Assembly (NCBI RefSeq): GCF_013201545.1
Contig: NZ_CP053746.1
Coordinates: 4,416,501-4,480,500, forward strand
Direction of reading: 5' to 3'
Length of the DNA: 64,000 bases
Source of the DNA: Pseudomonas graminis
GTDB lineage: Bacteria > Pseudomonadota > Gammaproteobacteria > Pseudomonadales > Pseudomonadaceae
Under the pieces are notes generated by a model. That model ran no database searches. It saw only the letters and a program-made list of their open reading frames with translations, and had not been told where the DNA came from. Positions 54,565 to 64,000 of this stretch are shown here, piece by piece (position 1 is the stretch's first letter; every line of letters begins with the position of its first letter). Position numbers and translations under genes: made by a program.

Positions 54565-57500
54565 AGCGGAGTTTCCAGGGCAGCATCCGTCTGCACCCCG
54601 CGCCATGTGTTGAAACGATGGCGCAGACGGTCGAGATAAAGGTAAACCACGGGCGTGGTGTACAGCGTGAGGATCTGGCTGAGGATCAGCCCGCCGATAA
54701 TGGTTAGGCCCAGTGGCCGGCGCATTTCCGCGCCTTCGGCGCTGCTCAGCAGCAACGGCACGGCACCGAGGATCGCCGCCAGCGTGGTCATCAGAATGGG
54801 CCGCAGACGCTGCAGGCAGGCGTTGCGAATCGATTCCACCGGGGTCATGCCGCCCTGGCGTTCGAGTTGCAACGCGAGGTCGATCATCAGAATCGCGTTT
54901 TTCTTCACCACGCCGATGAGCAGAAACAAGCCCAACAGCGAGATCAGGCTGAATTGCCCGCCGGTGAGGTAGATGCTCAACAGCGCGCCGACCCCGGCCG
55001 AGGGCAGCGTCGAGAGAATGGTCAGCGGGTGGATGTAGCTTTCGTAGAGAATGCCCAGCACCAGATACACCGCCACCAGCGCCCCGAGGATCATCCATGG
55101 CTGGTTCTTCTGGGTCGCGGCGAAGGCGTCGGAGGTCCCGGCCATCTTGGCGATCACGTCTTCGGGCAGGCCCACCGCCGCGACTGCGCGTTCGATGGCG
55201 ACGTTGGCCTGATCGAGGGTGACGCCATCGGCCAGGTCGAAGGAGATGTTTTCCGAGGCGAACTGGCCGTCATGGCTGACCCGGTCGTCCTCCAGACTGC
55301 GCTCGTAACGGGCGATGGTCGACAGCGGCACCCGCGCGCCGTCGGCAGTGATCACCTGAACCTGCTCCAGCGTGGTCGGGTCGAGGGCGTATTTCGGGTT
55401 GACCTCCATGACCACCTGATACTGGTTCAGCGGGTCATAAATGGTCGACACCTGACGCTGGCTGTAGGCGTTGTTCAGGACCGTGGTGACCATGTTCATG
55501 TCGATGCCAAGGCGCTTGGCCGCATCGCGGTCGACGATCAGCGTCACTTGCTGGGTACCGCCGCCGTCGTTGGCGTCGATGGCAGTCAGTTCCTTAAGTG
55601 ACTTCAGTGCCGCGACGATCTTCGGGTACCACAGGCGCAGGGTTTCCAGGTCGCCGCTTTGCAGGATGTACTGGTATTGCGAAGTGGTCTGCTCGCGACC
55701 GCCGCCCAATTGCAAATCCTGATCGGGTTGCAGAAACAGGCGCCCCCCGGGCACCAGGGGCATTTCCTTGCGCAGCCGTTCGACCACTGCCATGGCGCCG
55801 ATGTTGCGTTCCTTGATCGGCTTCAAACGGACGATGATGAACGCGTTGCCGGTGCCGCCGTTGCCGCCGATGAAGCCCGCAACGCTTTCCACGGCCGGGT
55901 CCTTGAGGATCGCCGAGCGGAACGTGTCCATCTTCGGCTGCATCACCGAGAACGACAGGCCGTCATCCCCCCGCACAAACCCCATCAACTGGCCGGTGTC
56001 CTGCTGCGGCAGGAAGGTCTTGGGCACCACAACGTACAGCGCGACGTTGCCGACGATGGTCAACAGCAGCGTCAGCAGGGTCAGGCGCCGGTGGCGCAGC
56101 ACCCAGCGCAGGCTGCGGTCGTAGCCTGCGACCATGCGATCATTGACCCGCTGGCTCCAGCGTTGCAGGCGATTTTCCGTGCCCGGCACGTGGGGCTTGA
56201 GCCAGCGCGCGCAGAGCATCGGCGTCAGGGTCAGCGAGACCACCAGCGAAACAACGATGGACACCGACAGCGTGATGGAAAACTCGCGGAACAGGCTCTC
56301 CACCAGCCCGCCCATGAACAGGATCGAGATAAACACCGCCACTAGCGAGACGTTCATCGACAGCAGCGTGAAGCCGACTTCTTTGGCGCCGAGATAAGCC
56401 GCCTCCATGGGCGGCACGCCTGCGTCGATGTGCCGGGAGATGTTTTCCAGCACGACGATGGCATCGTCGACCACCAGCCCGGTGGCGAGAATCAGTGCCA
56501 TCAGCGACAGGTTATTCAGCGAGAAACCGTACAGGTACATGATCGCGAAGGTGCCGACCAGCGACACCGGCACCGCCAGGGTCGGGATCAGCGAGGCGCG
56601 GAAGTTTCCGAGAAACAGGAACACCACCAGGATCACCAGGACCACGGCGATCAGCAAAGTCATCTCGGCTTCGTGCAGCGTGGCCTTGATCACCGGCGAG
56701 CGGTCCATGGCCAGGTCGAGCTTGACGCTGGCGGGGAGCACCGCCTGCAACGCCGGCAACTGCGCCTTGATCGCCGCCACGGTTTCGATGATGTTGGCGC
56801 CGGCCTGGCGGTTGATCACCAGCAGCACAGCGGCTTTGTCATTGAAGAAGCCGCTGTTGTAGCGGTCTTCCACCGAGTCCTTGACCTTGGCGACGTCTTT
56901 GAGCCGCAACGCCGCGCCATTGGCGTAATGGATGATCAGCGATTCGTAATCCTTTGCCTTCTCCAACTGGTCGTTGGCCTGCACCTGCCAGTTGTGCTCG
57001 CTGTTCTCCACCGAGCCTTTCGGGCGGCGCACGTTGGCATTGGAGATGGTGGTGCGCACTTCATCCAGCGACACGCCGTACTGGGACAGCAGCTTGGGTT
57101 CCAGCTCCACGCGCACGGCGGGCAGCGAACTGCCGCCGATCTGCACTTCGCCGACGCCGTTCACCTGGGACAGGCTCTGGGACAGGATCGTGGAGGCCAT
57201 GTCGTACAGCTCGCCCTTCTCCAGCACGTCGGAGGTCAGCGACAGCACCATGATCGGCGCCTGGGACGGGTTGACCTTCTTGTAGGTCGGCATGCTGCGC
57301 ATCCCGCTGGGCAGCAGGCTGCGCGATGCGTTGATGGCCGCCTGCACTTCCCGCGCAGCACCGTTGATGTCGCGGTCCATGTCGAACTGCAGAATGATCC
57401 GCGTCGAGCCCTGGCTCGAACGGCTGCTCATGGTGTTGACCCCGGCAATCACCCCGAGGGAGCGCTCCAGCGGCGTCGCCACGCTGGACGCCATGATTTC

Positions 57501-57668
57501 CGGGCTGGCGCCGGGCAGCGAGGCGCTGACCACGATCACCGGGAAATCCATGTTCGGCAGCGGCGACACCGGCAGCAAACCGAAGCTCATCCCGCCCAGC
57601 AGCATGATCGCCAGGCTCAGGAGCATGGTGGCCACGGGGCGTTTGATGAAGGGCCCGGACAGATTCAT
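54561..57668 (-). CDS. muxC: RND efflux transporter MuxC/MdtC
   Basis: Inner-membrane drug/proton antiporter of 1035 residues from ATG 57668 (MNLSGPFIKRPVATMLLSLA); the ORF upstream to 57818 includes a repeat and is not coding. Twelve helices, two large periplasmic loops, and the proton-relay aspartates in GLVVDDAIVVLENISRH. MuxB and MuxC form a heterotrimeric pump with MuxA and OpmB, as in MdtABC, exporting novobiocin-like and other compounds. It lies 95 bases downstream of muxB, with an inverted repeat between them. Confidence 0.94.
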   Translation of the reverse strand: MNLSGPFIKRPVATMLLSLAIMLLGGMSFGLLPVSPLPNMDFPVIVVSASLPGASPEIMASSVATPLERSLGVIAGVNTMSSRSSQGSTRIILQFDMDRDINGAAREVQAAINASRSLLPSGMRSMPTYKKVNPSQAPIMVLSLTSDVLEKGELYDMASTILSQSLSQVNGVGEVQIGGSSLPAVRVELEPKLLSQYGVSLDEVRTTISNANVRRPKGSVENSEHNWQVQANDQLEKAKDYESLIIHYANGAALRLKDVAKVKDSVEDRYNSGFFNDKAAVLLVINRQAGANIIETVAAIKAQLPALQAVLPASVKLDLAMDRSPVIKATLHEAEMTLLIAVVLVILVVFLFLGNFRASLIPTLAVPVSLVGTFAIMYLYGFSLNNLSLMALILATGLVVDDAIVVLENISRHIDAGVPPMEAAYLGAKEVGFTLLSMNVSLVAVFISILFMGGLVESLFREFSITLSVSIVVSLVVSLTLTPMLCARWLKPHVPGTENRLQRWSQRVNDRMVAGYDRSLRWVLRHRRLTLLTLLLTIVGNVALYVVVPKTFLPQQDTGQLMGFVRGDDGLSFSVMQPKMDTFRSAILKDPAVESVAGFIGGNGGTGNAFIIVRLKPIKERNIGAMAVVERLRKEMPLVPGGRLFLQPDQDLQLGGGREQTTSQYQYILQSGDLETLRLWYPKIVAALKSLKELTAIDANDGGGTQQVTLIVDRDAAKRLGIDMNMVTTVLNNAYSQRQVSTIYDPLNQYQVVMEVNPKYALDPTTLEQVQVITADGARVPLSTIARYERSLEDDRVSHDGQFASENISFDLADGVTLDQANVAIERAVAAVGLPEDVIAKMAGTSDAFAATQKNQPWMILGALVAVYLVLGILYESYIHPLTILSTLPSAGVGALLSIYLTGGQFSLISLLGLFLLIGVVKKNAILMIDLALQLERQGGMTPVESIRNACLQRLRPILMTTLAAILGAVPLLLSSAEGAEMRRPLGLTIIGGLILSQILTLYTTPVVYLYLDRLRHRFNTWRGVQTDAALETPL

Positions 57669-57676
57669 GGGCGGGA

Positions 57677-57755
57677 GCTCCAAGCGGCAAGCTTCAAGCT
57701 GCAAGCGAATCGGCGGCGAGCACTCCTCTTGCAGCTTGCCGCTTGAAGCTTGGCG
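57677..57755. repeat. Inverted repeat inside the muxB-muxC spacer
   Basis: AGCGGCAAGCTTCAAGCTGC on one side and the complementary GCAGCTTGCCGCTTGAAGCT on the other form two facing arms rich in AAGCT steps, within the 94-base gap between muxB and muxC. It resembles a common Pseudomonas intergenic repeat and should fold in the operon mRNA. Confidence 0.7.
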
Positions 57756-57762
57756 CTGCCGG

Positions 57763-60700
57763 TCATACCGCCACCTCGGTTCTCTCTTTGCGCTGGAACC
57801 GACGCCCCAACCGATCAAAGTACAAATAGATGACCGGCGTGGTGAACAGCGTCAGCACCTGGCTGACCAGCAGGCCACCGACCATCACCAGACCCAGGGG
57901 CTGGCGCAGCTCGGCGCCGGAACCCGAGGCGAACATCAGCGGGATCGCGCCGAACAGTGCCGCCAGGGTCGTCATGAGAATGGGCCGGAAGCGCAGCAGC
58001 GCCGCTTCGTAGATGGCGGTCTGCGGGTCGATCCCACGGTTGCGTTCGGCGTCGAGGGCGAAGTCGATCATCATGATCGCGTTCTTCTTGACGATACCGA
58101 TCAGCAGGATGATGCCGATGATGGCGATCATGCCCAGATCGTTGCCGCTGATGATCAGCGCCAGCAGCGCACCGATGGCCGCCGACGGCAGGGTCGACAG
58201 AATGGTGATCGGGTGGATATAGCTCTCATAGAGCACGCCCAGCACGATGTACATGGTGATCACCGCCGCCAGCACCAGCAGCAGCGTGCTGGACAATGAG
58301 GCCTGGAAGGCTTCGGCCGCGCCCTGGAATTCCGTCTGCACGCCGATTGGCATGCCGATGTCTTTCTGCACCTGCTCGATGACTTCCACGGCCTTGCCCA
58401 GGGCAACGCCCGGCGCCAGGTTGAACGACATCATCACCGCCGGAAACTGCCCGATGTGGGCGATTGCCAGTTGCGCCTGACGCTGCTCGACCCGGGCCAG
58501 ACTCGACAGCTTGACCTGCCCGCCGTCGGTGGTCTTGACGTGAATCTGCTCCAGCGCCTCGGGGCCGAGTTCACTGCGCGAATCCGCTTGCAGCACCACG
58601 CGGTACTGGCTGGCCTGGGTGTAGATAGTGGAAATCTGCCGCTGGCCGAAGGCGTCGTACAGCGCGTCGGTGATGTTGGCAACGGTCACGCCCAGCCGGC
58701 TGGCAGCATCTCGGTCGATGTTGAGAAACACCTGCAAACCCTTGTCCTGCAGGTCGCTGGCGACATCGGTCAATTCCGGACGCTGAACCAGCGCCTCCAC
58801 CAGCTTGCCGCTCCACAGATTGAGCAGGTCGGCGTCCGGCGACGACATGCTGAACTGGTACTGAGTGCGACTGACCCGGTCTTCGATGGTCAGGTCTTGC
58901 ACAGGCTGCATGAACAGGCGGATGTCCGACAGCTGATCGACCTCGGGCTGCAAGCGTTGGATCACTTCGGACGCCGTGACATCCCGGTCGCCATGGGGCT
59001 TGAGGTTGATCAGCATACGGCCGCTGTTGAGGGTCGCGTTGTCGCCGTCGACGCCGATGTAAGACGACAGACTGGCGACGGCCGGATCCTTGAGGATGAT
59101 TTTCGCCAGGGCCTGCTGACGCTGGCTCATGGAGGCGAACGACACCGACTGAGGTGCTTCGGAAATGCCCTGAATCACGCCGGTGTCCTGCACCGGGAAG
59201 AAGCCCTTGGGCACGGCGAGATACAGCAGCACTGTAATGCCGAGGGTGGCGATGGCCACCAGCAGGGTCAGCGGCTGATGCCTGAGCACCCACTGCAACT
59301 TGCGCCCATAGGCGGCCACCAGCCAGTCGATCCACGCACCGCTGGCCCGGTAGAAGCGGCCCTGTTCTTCTTCTCTCGGCTCACGCTTGAGCAGGCGCGC
59401 GCACATCATCGGCGTCAACGTGAGGGACACCACGAGGGAAATCAGGATCGCCACCGCAAGGGTGATGGCGAATTCGCGGAACAGCCGCCCGACCACATCG
59501 GCCATGAACAACAGCGGAATGAGCACGGCGATCAGGGAAATGGTCAGCGAGATCAGGGTGAAACCGATCTGTCGCGCGCCTTTGAGCGCCGCCTGCAAGG
59601 GGGTCTCGCCCTCCTCCAGGTGCCGGGAAATGTTCTCCAGCATGACGATGGCGTCGTCCACCACGAAACCGGTGGCAATGGTCATCGCCATCAAGGTGAG
59701 GTTGTTGACCGAGAAACCAGCGAGGTACATGACGCCGAAAGTGCCGATCAACGACAGCGGCACGGCCACCGACGGAATGATCGTCGCGCTGAAGCGCCGC
59801 AGGAACAGAAAGGTCACCAGCACCACCAGCACGATGGAGATCATCAGCTCGTGTTGCACGTCGCTGACCGAGGCGCGGATGGTCTGCGTGCGGTCGGTCA
59901 GCACGGTGACATCCAGCCCGGCGGGCAGGTTTTCGGTGATGCTGGGCAGCAGCGCCTTGATCCGGTCGACCACGTCGATGACGTTGGCACCCGGCTGACG
60001 CTGGATATTCAGCAGCACAGCCTGGTTTTCGTTGGCCCAGGCGGCGAGGCGATCGTTTTCGGCGCCGTCGACGATCTCGGCGACGTCCTTGAGCCGCAGC
60101 GGGCCGCCGTTGTTGTACGCCAGAATCAGGTTGGCGTATTCCTCGGGGGACTTGAGCTGGTCGTTGGCGTCGAGCATCGACACCCGCGTCGGGCCGTCGA
60201 AATTACCCTTGGGGGTGTTGACGTTGGATGCGCTGACCAACGTGCGCACGTCTGCCAGGTTCAGGCCGTTGGCCGCCAGTGCGTCAGCGTTGACCTTGAT
60301 CCGCACCGCCTGACGCTGGCCGCCGGCGATGGTCACCATGCCCACTCCGCTGATCTGCGCGATCTTCTGCGCCATGCGCGTGTCGACCAGATCGTTGAGT
60401 TTGGGCAGCAGCATGGTCTTCGACGTAATCGCCAGGGTCAGGACCGGTGTGTCGGCTGGGTTGACCTTGTTGTACGTCGGCGGCGCCGGCAAGTCGCTTG
60501 GCAGCAGGTTGGTCGCGCCGTTGATCGCCGCCTGCACTTCCTGCTCGGCCACGTCCATGTTGATGTCGAGGCTGAAACGCAGCGTGATGACCGAGGCGCC
60601 GCCAGAGCTGGTCGAGGCCATCTGGGTCAGGCCCGGCATCTGCCCGAACTGGCGCTCGAGAGGCGCGGTCACGGCACTGGTCATCACTTGTGGACTGGCG

Positions 60701-60858
60701 CCCGGGTACAGCGTCATCACCCGAATGGTCGGGTAATCCACCTGGGGCAATGCCGACACCGGCAGCAGCGTGTACGCGATCAGACCCGCGAGCACGATGG
60801 CAAGCATGCTCAGGGTGGTGGCGACCGGCCTGAGGATGAACAGCCGTGACAGGTTCAT
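57763..60858 (-). CDS. muxB: RND efflux transporter MuxB/MdtB
   Basis: 1031 residues starting [20 protein letters not shown]. It has the RND layout of 12 helices, with the proton-relay pair in [18 protein letters not shown]. Compared with muxC it is a distinct paralogue, as in all MdtB/MdtC pairs, where the B subunit dominates proton translocation and the C subunit drug binding. It overlaps muxA by four bases (ATGA), so translation is coupled. Confidence 0.94.
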   Translation of the reverse strand: MNLSRLFILRPVATTLSMLAIVLAGLIAYTLLPVSALPQVDYPTIRVMTLYPGASPQVMTSAVTAPLERQFGQMPGLTQMASTSSGGASVITLRFSLDINMDVAEQEVQAAINGATNLLPSDLPAPPTYNKVNPADTPVLTLAITSKTMLLPKLNDLVDTRMAQKIAQISGVGMVTIAGGQRQAVRIKVNADALAANGLNLADVRTLVSASNVNTPKGNFDGPTRVSMLDANDQLKSPEEYANLILAYNNGGPLRLKDVAEIVDGAENDRLAAWANENQAVLLNIQRQPGANVIDVVDRIKALLPSITENLPAGLDVTVLTDRTQTIRASVSDVQHELMISIVLVVLVTFLFLRRFSATIIPSVAVPLSLIGTFGVMYLAGFSVNNLTLMAMTIATGFVVDDAIVMLENISRHLEEGETPLQAALKGARQIGFTLISLTISLIAVLIPLLFMADVVGRLFREFAITLAVAILISLVVSLTLTPMMCARLLKREPREEEQGRFYRASGAWIDWLVAAYGRKLQWVLRHQPLTLLVAIATLGITVLLYLAVPKGFFPVQDTGVIQGISEAPQSVSFASMSQRQQALAKIILKDPAVASLSSYIGVDGDNATLNSGRMLINLKPHGDRDVTASEVIQRLQPEVDQLSDIRLFMQPVQDLTIEDRVSRTQYQFSMSSPDADLLNLWSGKLVEALVQRPELTDVASDLQDKGLQVFLNIDRDAASRLGVTVANITDALYDAFGQRQISTIYTQASQYRVVLQADSRSELGPEALEQIHVKTTDGGQVKLSSLARVEQRQAQLAIAHIGQFPAVMMSFNLAPGVALGKAVEVIEQVQKDIGMPIGVQTEFQGAAEAFQASLSSTLLLVLAAVITMYIVLGVLYESYIHPITILSTLPSAAIGALLALIISGNDLGMIAIIGIILLIGIVKKNAIMMIDFALDAERNRGIDPQTAIYEAALLRFRPILMTTLAALFGAIPLMFASGSGAELRQPLGLVMVGGLLVSQVLTLFTTPVIYLYFDRLGRRFQRKERTEVAV

Positions 60859-62180
60859 ACGTTGCCTTTCTTCGCCGTCCCGGCATTGGCCGACTCACCG
60901 GGCTCCTTCGAGGGCTTGCCCTGCAACTGCTGGCCCGGCGTGGCCGGAACGTCCTTGCTGTCGTTGACCACGTCTACCGCGCTGCCGTCTTTCAGGCGGT
61001 CGGTGCCTTCGAGCACCACGCGGTCCCCGGCCACCAGACCTTCGGTGATCACCGTCGAGTTCTCGTCGCTCGGCCCGGTCTTGAGCGGGCGAATGCGCAC
61101 GGTCTTGTCGCCGTCCATCACGTACACAAAGGTGCCGTTGACGCCGAACTGCACGGCGGCCGACGGCACCAGCACCACGTTTTTCAGGGTATTGGCGAGC
61201 AGGCGCGCGTTAACGAACTGATTGGGGAACAGCGCTTCGTTGTCGTTATCGAAACGCGCCTTGAACTTCAACGTGCCGGTGGTGATGTCGATCTGGTTGT
61301 CGATGCTGGCGAGCACGCCGGTGGCCTGAAGCTTGAGGTCACCGCGATCCCACGCTTCGACCGGCAGTTTGTCACCGCTGCGGTAGCGGCTGAGCACCTC
61401 TGCCAGGTCTTTTTCCGGCAGCGTGAAGTTGACGGTGATTGGCTTGATTTGAGTGATCACGACCAACGGGTTGGTGTCATTGGCCGCCACCAGATTGCCA
61501 ACGTCCAGCTGGCGCAGACCGATACGACCCGAGATCGGCGCCCGAATCTGCGAGAACTCCAGATTGAGCCTGGCATCGCCCACTGCCGCCTGATTGGTCT
61601 TGATCGTGCCCTGGTACTGGCCCACGAGGGATTCGGCAGTGTCCAGGGTTTGCTTGGCAATGCTGTCTTCTTTGTACAGGCCCCGATAACGCTGTACGTC
61701 GAGTTGAGCATTCTTGAGCAGCGCCTGGTTCTGCATCAGCGTGCCCTCGGCCTGCTGCAGCGCGATCTGGTAGCTGCGCGGGTCGATCACCGCCAGCAGA
61801 TCGCCGGCCTTGACTTGCTGGCCTTCCTGGAAGTTGATCTTCATCAATTCACCCGCCACGCGGCTGCGCACGTTAATCGTGTTCAGCGCCGTCACGGTGC
61901 CAAGGGCCTTGTAATAGATGGGGAAATCACCGGTGGTGGCAGCCGCCACCCGCACCGGCACCGGGACGGTCGAGCCGCCGAAACCGGGACGCTTGGCCGC
62001 CGCTTTGCCGTTCCCGCTGCTGCGGCTCGCGCTGGACTGGGCTTGATCGGTTTTCTGCGCGGCAGCGTCCGGCTTCGACGCAGAGCCTGGCCAGAAGCGC
62101 CAGCACAGGCCAGCGACGATCAACAGAACCAACAGGCTTATCAGCCAGCGACGGGAATTACGGGGGCCAGACGATTGCAT
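60855..62180 (-). CDS. muxA: Membrane fusion protein MuxA/MdtA
   Basis: Periplasmic adaptor linking MuxBC to OpmB. 441 residues from ATG 62180 ([14 protein letters not shown]); a TTG at 62228 gives 16 more. An N-terminal membrane anchor (about 11-27) is followed by a Ser/Ala/Lys-rich linker, then the lipoyl half-motifs ([31 protein letters not shown], landmarks RVAGEL and EGQQVKAGD), alpha-hairpin ([17 protein letters not shown]) and beta-barrel domains. The C-terminus is Lys/Pro/Gly-rich and disordered. First gene of the operon. Confidence 0.93.
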   Translation of the reverse strand: MQSSGPRNSRRWLISLLVLLIVAGLCWRFWPGSASKPDAAAQKTDQAQSSASRSSGNGKAAAKRPGFGGSTVPVPVRVAAATTGDFPIYYKALGTVTALNTINVRSRVAGELMKINFQEGQQVKAGDLLAVIDPRSYQIALQQAEGTLMQNQALLKNAQLDVQRYRGLYKEDSIAKQTLDTAESLVGQYQGTIKTNQAAVGDARLNLEFSQIRAPISGRIGLRQLDVGNLVAANDTNPLVVITQIKPITVNFTLPEKDLAEVLSRYRSGDKLPVEAWDRGDLKLQATGVLASIDNQIDITTGTLKFKARFDNDNEALFPNQFVNARLLANTLKNVVLVPSAAVQFGVNGTFVYVMDGDKTVRIRPLKTGPSDENSTVITEGLVAGDRVVLEGTDRLKDGSAVDVVNDSKDVPATPGQQLQGKPSKEPGESANAGTAKKGNV

Positions 62181-62311
62181 GAATAAATCAACCAGTGTGC
62201 GCGTGAGCGTCTTCGGGAAGCTGAACAATAAGCACAGAAATCAGCGGGGCAAAGGGCCTTTACCGGCAATTTACCTAGTGCTTACTTTGGATAAGGTGCT
62301 GACGTACCAAT

Positions 62312-62338
62312 AAAAAACGGCCTGAGGGAGTCAGGCCG
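62312..62338 (-). terminator. Rho-independent terminator of tpx
   Basis: Stem CGGCCTGA (62318-62325) with TCAGGCCG (62331-62338), loop GGGAG, and six A residues at 62312-62317 that read as T on the minus strand. It lies 54 bases after the tpx stop. Confidence 0.92.
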
Positions 62339-62392
62339 CCTGGAGGTTGCCGGGTATTGCCGTCCGATGATGGCAATACGCCGTGAGGGAGC

Positions 62393-62893
62393 TTACTTCA
62401 ATACGGCCAGTGCTGCGTCGTAGTTCGGCTCCTGGCCGATCTCCGGTACCAGCTCGCTATGCAGGACAATATCGTTTTCGTCCAGCACCACCACGGCACG
62501 GGTGGTCAGGCCCTTCATGGAGCCGTCGGCAATGGCAACGCCGTAATCCTGCATGAACTGCGCGCCGCGCATGGTGGACAGGTTCTTCACGTTTTCCAGA
62601 CCTTCCGCACCACAGAAACGTGCCTGGGCAAACGGCAGGTCGGCGGAGATGCACAGCACAACAGCGTTGCTGAGCTCGTTGGCCTGGGCGTTGAATTTGC
62701 GGACGGAGGTGGCGCAGGTCGGCGTGTCGACGCTCGGGAAAATGTTCAGCACCTTGCGCTTGCCGGCGAAGGTTTCCAGGGTTGCGTCAGACAGGTCGCC
62801 CGCCACCAGCGTGAAGGCGGGCGCCTTGCTTCCGACGTTCGGCAGTTCGCCGCTGATCTGTACCGGGGAGCCTTTACGAGTCACTTGTGGCAT
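62393..62893 (-). CDS. tpx: Thiol peroxidase Tpx
   Basis: Atypical two-Cys peroxiredoxin that reduces hydroperoxides with thioredoxin. 166 residues from ATG 62893 ([18 protein letters not shown]); the start at 62941 is less likely. The peroxidatic Cys60 lies in [14 protein letters not shown] and the resolving Cys94 in [12 protein letters not shown], with Cys81 in between as in E. coli Tpx. Followed by a strong terminator, so it is monocistronic. Confidence 0.96.
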   Translation of the reverse strand: MPQVTRKGSPVQISGELPNVGSKAPAFTLVAGDLSDATLETFAGKRKVLNIFPSVDTPTCATSVRKFNAQANELSNAVVLCISADLPFAQARFCGAEGLENVKNLSTMRGAQFMQDYGVAIADGSMKGLTTRAVVVLDENDIVLHSELVPEIGQEPNYDAALAVLK

Positions 62894-62996
62894 GAGCTGA
62901 TTCCTTGTTTGAGGTGGCATGCAAGGGCGGAAGTTAACCATGAAAACACAGGGTCACCTACCGCCGGGAATGAATATTCTGACAGTGCCGCGGCCG

Positions 62997-64000
62997 TTAA
63001 AAATCACGCTTGTAAAAAATATCCAGAGAGCTCGCCACGCCGCCTGCGACCTCCAGATACACCTTCTTGCTCAACAGGTAGCGCAAGGTCAGGGTGTTGG
63101 CCGGTTCAAATACCCCAACGCCATAGCGCAGGCTGAGCTTGTCGGTGATCTTGCCGCTGGCGACTACCGCTGTCTTGTCGCCGCTGCCCGAGGTGTCCAG
63201 ATCGAAATCCCGAATGCCCAGCCCGGACGCCAGCTTGCCCGCCGTCGACGAACCGCCGGCCAGGCCCAGTGCCAGCGCAGCCTGGGCGACCATGTTGCTG
63301 TCTTCACCATTTGTGCTCAGCGGACGGCCCAGCACCAGATAGGACAACGCCTGCTCCTGGCTCATGGCCGGTTCGGAAAACACCGTGGTGGTGGGCTGTT
63401 CGGCGCTGCCGCTCAGGCGGATGCCGGCAATCACGTCGTCAGTCTGGCGGATGGCTTCGATGTCCAGATACGGCTGATCAACCGGCCCTGCAAACAACAG
63501 GCGGGCCTTGCGGATGGTCAGGCGCTGACCGTACGCGCGGTAGCGGCCGTCGTTGAGGTTCAACTCGCCCCGCGTGTCCATGTTGTCGCCGATGTGCACG
63601 TGGCCGGCGAGATTGGCGGTCAGGCCGAAGCCTGTGAAGCTCAAGGTCTCCTGGCCCACTTCGACGTTGACGTCCATGGCGATGGCCAGCGGGGTTTTGC
63701 CCTGTTTGGTCTGCTGGCCGACGATCACCGTGTCATCAGAGACTTTCACGGTCGACGGCGGCAGCTGCCGCACAGTGATTTCGCCTTTCGGAATCAGGAC
63801 TTTGCCCGACACCGCAAGCCGGTCGCCCTGCAGGGTGATCTTCAGGTCCGGGGCCGCCTCCAGCTTGGCGTAGGGTTCAACCGTTATCGGCAGGCGCGTG
63901 CCTTTCAACGCTACGTCGACATCCAGTGCGTCGGCCCAGGCCACATGCCCGCCAATGCTGCCCTGGCCTGTCGGGCCGCTGTTCCATTTGCCGGTCAAAT
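62997..64000 (-). CDS. tamB: TamB-like translocation/lipid-transport protein, C-terminal part (cut by window edge)
   Basis: The last 334 residues of a DUF490 protein, whose beginning is beyond base 64000. TamB spans the periplasm as a long beta-taco and, with TamA, moves phospholipids or assembles outer-membrane proteins. Landmarks are GHVHIGDNMDTRGELNLNDG, KARLLFAGPVDQPYLDIEAI and the final LSLRYGVGVFEPANTLTLRYLLSKK with the terminal Phe of an outer-membrane-like strand (KRDF). The C-terminal residues match those of TamB proteins. A tamA partner would lie outside the window. Confidence 0.92.
   Translation of the reverse strand, partial: LTGKWNSGPTGQGSIGGHVAWADALDVDVALKGTRLPITVEPYAKLEAAPDLKITLQGDRLAVSGKVLIPKGEITVRQLPPSTVKVSDDTVIVGQQTKQGKTPLAIAMDVNVEVGQETLSFTGFGLTANLAGHVHIGDNMDTRGELNLNDGRYRAYGQRLTIRKARLLFAGPVDQPYLDIEAIRQTDDVIAGIRLSGSAEQPTTTVFSEPAMSQEQALSYLVLGRPLSTNGEDSNMVAQAALALGLAGGSSTAGKLASGLGIRDFDLDTSGSGDKTAVVASGKITDKLSLRYGVGVFEPANTLTLRYLLSKKVYLEVAGGVASSLDIFYKRDF

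Noticed and set aside
58456..60849. 797-residue ORF antisense to muxB
   Set aside because: Composition is typical of an antisense frame (His, Gln, Arg, Asp repeats); muxB on the other strand is a full-length RND pump.
1..64000. CRISPR arrays, rRNA or tRNA genes
   Set aside because: No regularly spaced direct repeats and no cloverleaf or rRNA landmark were seen on reading both strands.

Overview
The window looks like chromosomal DNA of a Pseudomonas, probably of the fluorescens/syringae side of the genus. The reasons are: high GC with strongly GC-biased third codon positions; an MvaT-family xenogeneic silencer (the Pseudomonas H-NS functional counterpart); a MuxABC-OpmB type tripartite pump; a GlgE/TreS-Mak/GlgB operon; and several families of short Pseudomonas REP palindromes between genes. 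The species cannot be fixed from sequence reading alone. No rRNA, tRNA, CRISPR array or insertion sequence was seen.

Layout, left to right. 1-8459 (minus): a type II secretion operon in the order gspE-F-G-H-I-J-K-L-M-C/N-D. Most junctions overlap by a few bases, and gspD runs off the left edge. 8460-9076: an AT-richer gene-free stretch with two striking inverted-repeat structures. 9077-12069 (plus): a small exported protein translationally coupled to a large exported GH3 beta-glucosidase with a PA14 insert, a plausible client of the neighbouring secretion system. 12086-16809 (minus): a TetR regulator, a MATE exporter and a CHASE4-like/PAS/GGDEF/EAL protein. 16842-19568: a KfrA-like DNA-binding protein divergent from a solitary tyrosine recombinase, then an MvaT-like protein. 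19782-24676: an alpha/beta hydrolase, a minus-strand group of two small unknown genes with a stand-alone receiver and a double-domain KaiC-like ATPase, then a manganese catalase with a 68-residue partner and a clear terminator.

25032-33499 (minus) is the most unusual part. It is a type VI secretion island with one complete VgrG-DUF2235 (Tle1-like) phospholipase of 1341 residues and four DUF2931-like immunity lipoproteins. Two orphan copies of only the last ~200 residues of the toxin each sit directly upstream of an immunity gene, and a PAAR tip protein ends the set. The toxin-tip/immunity modules look like tandem duplications and recombinants, comparable in logic to orphan Rhs or CdiA tips but here in a phospholipase effector.

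33748-41585 holds ordinary metabolic and envelope genes: a PatB-type C-S lyase, a DUF1624 membrane acyltransferase-like protein, gamma-glutamyltransferase and a YgiM-like SH3 protein. 39336-46961 is the GlgE pathway (glgE, treS-maltokinase fusion, glgB), turning trehalose into alpha-glucan through maltose-1-phosphate. 47301-52948 holds a proline-rich 58-residue ORF in a REP-rich gap, an MgtC-like protein, a MocR-type regulator, a frameshifted SDR gene and an MHYT-GGDEF-EAL protein. 53074-62180 (minus) is the muxABC-opmB efflux operon. The right end has thiol peroxidase (tpx) with its terminator and the C-terminal end of a TamB-like protein.
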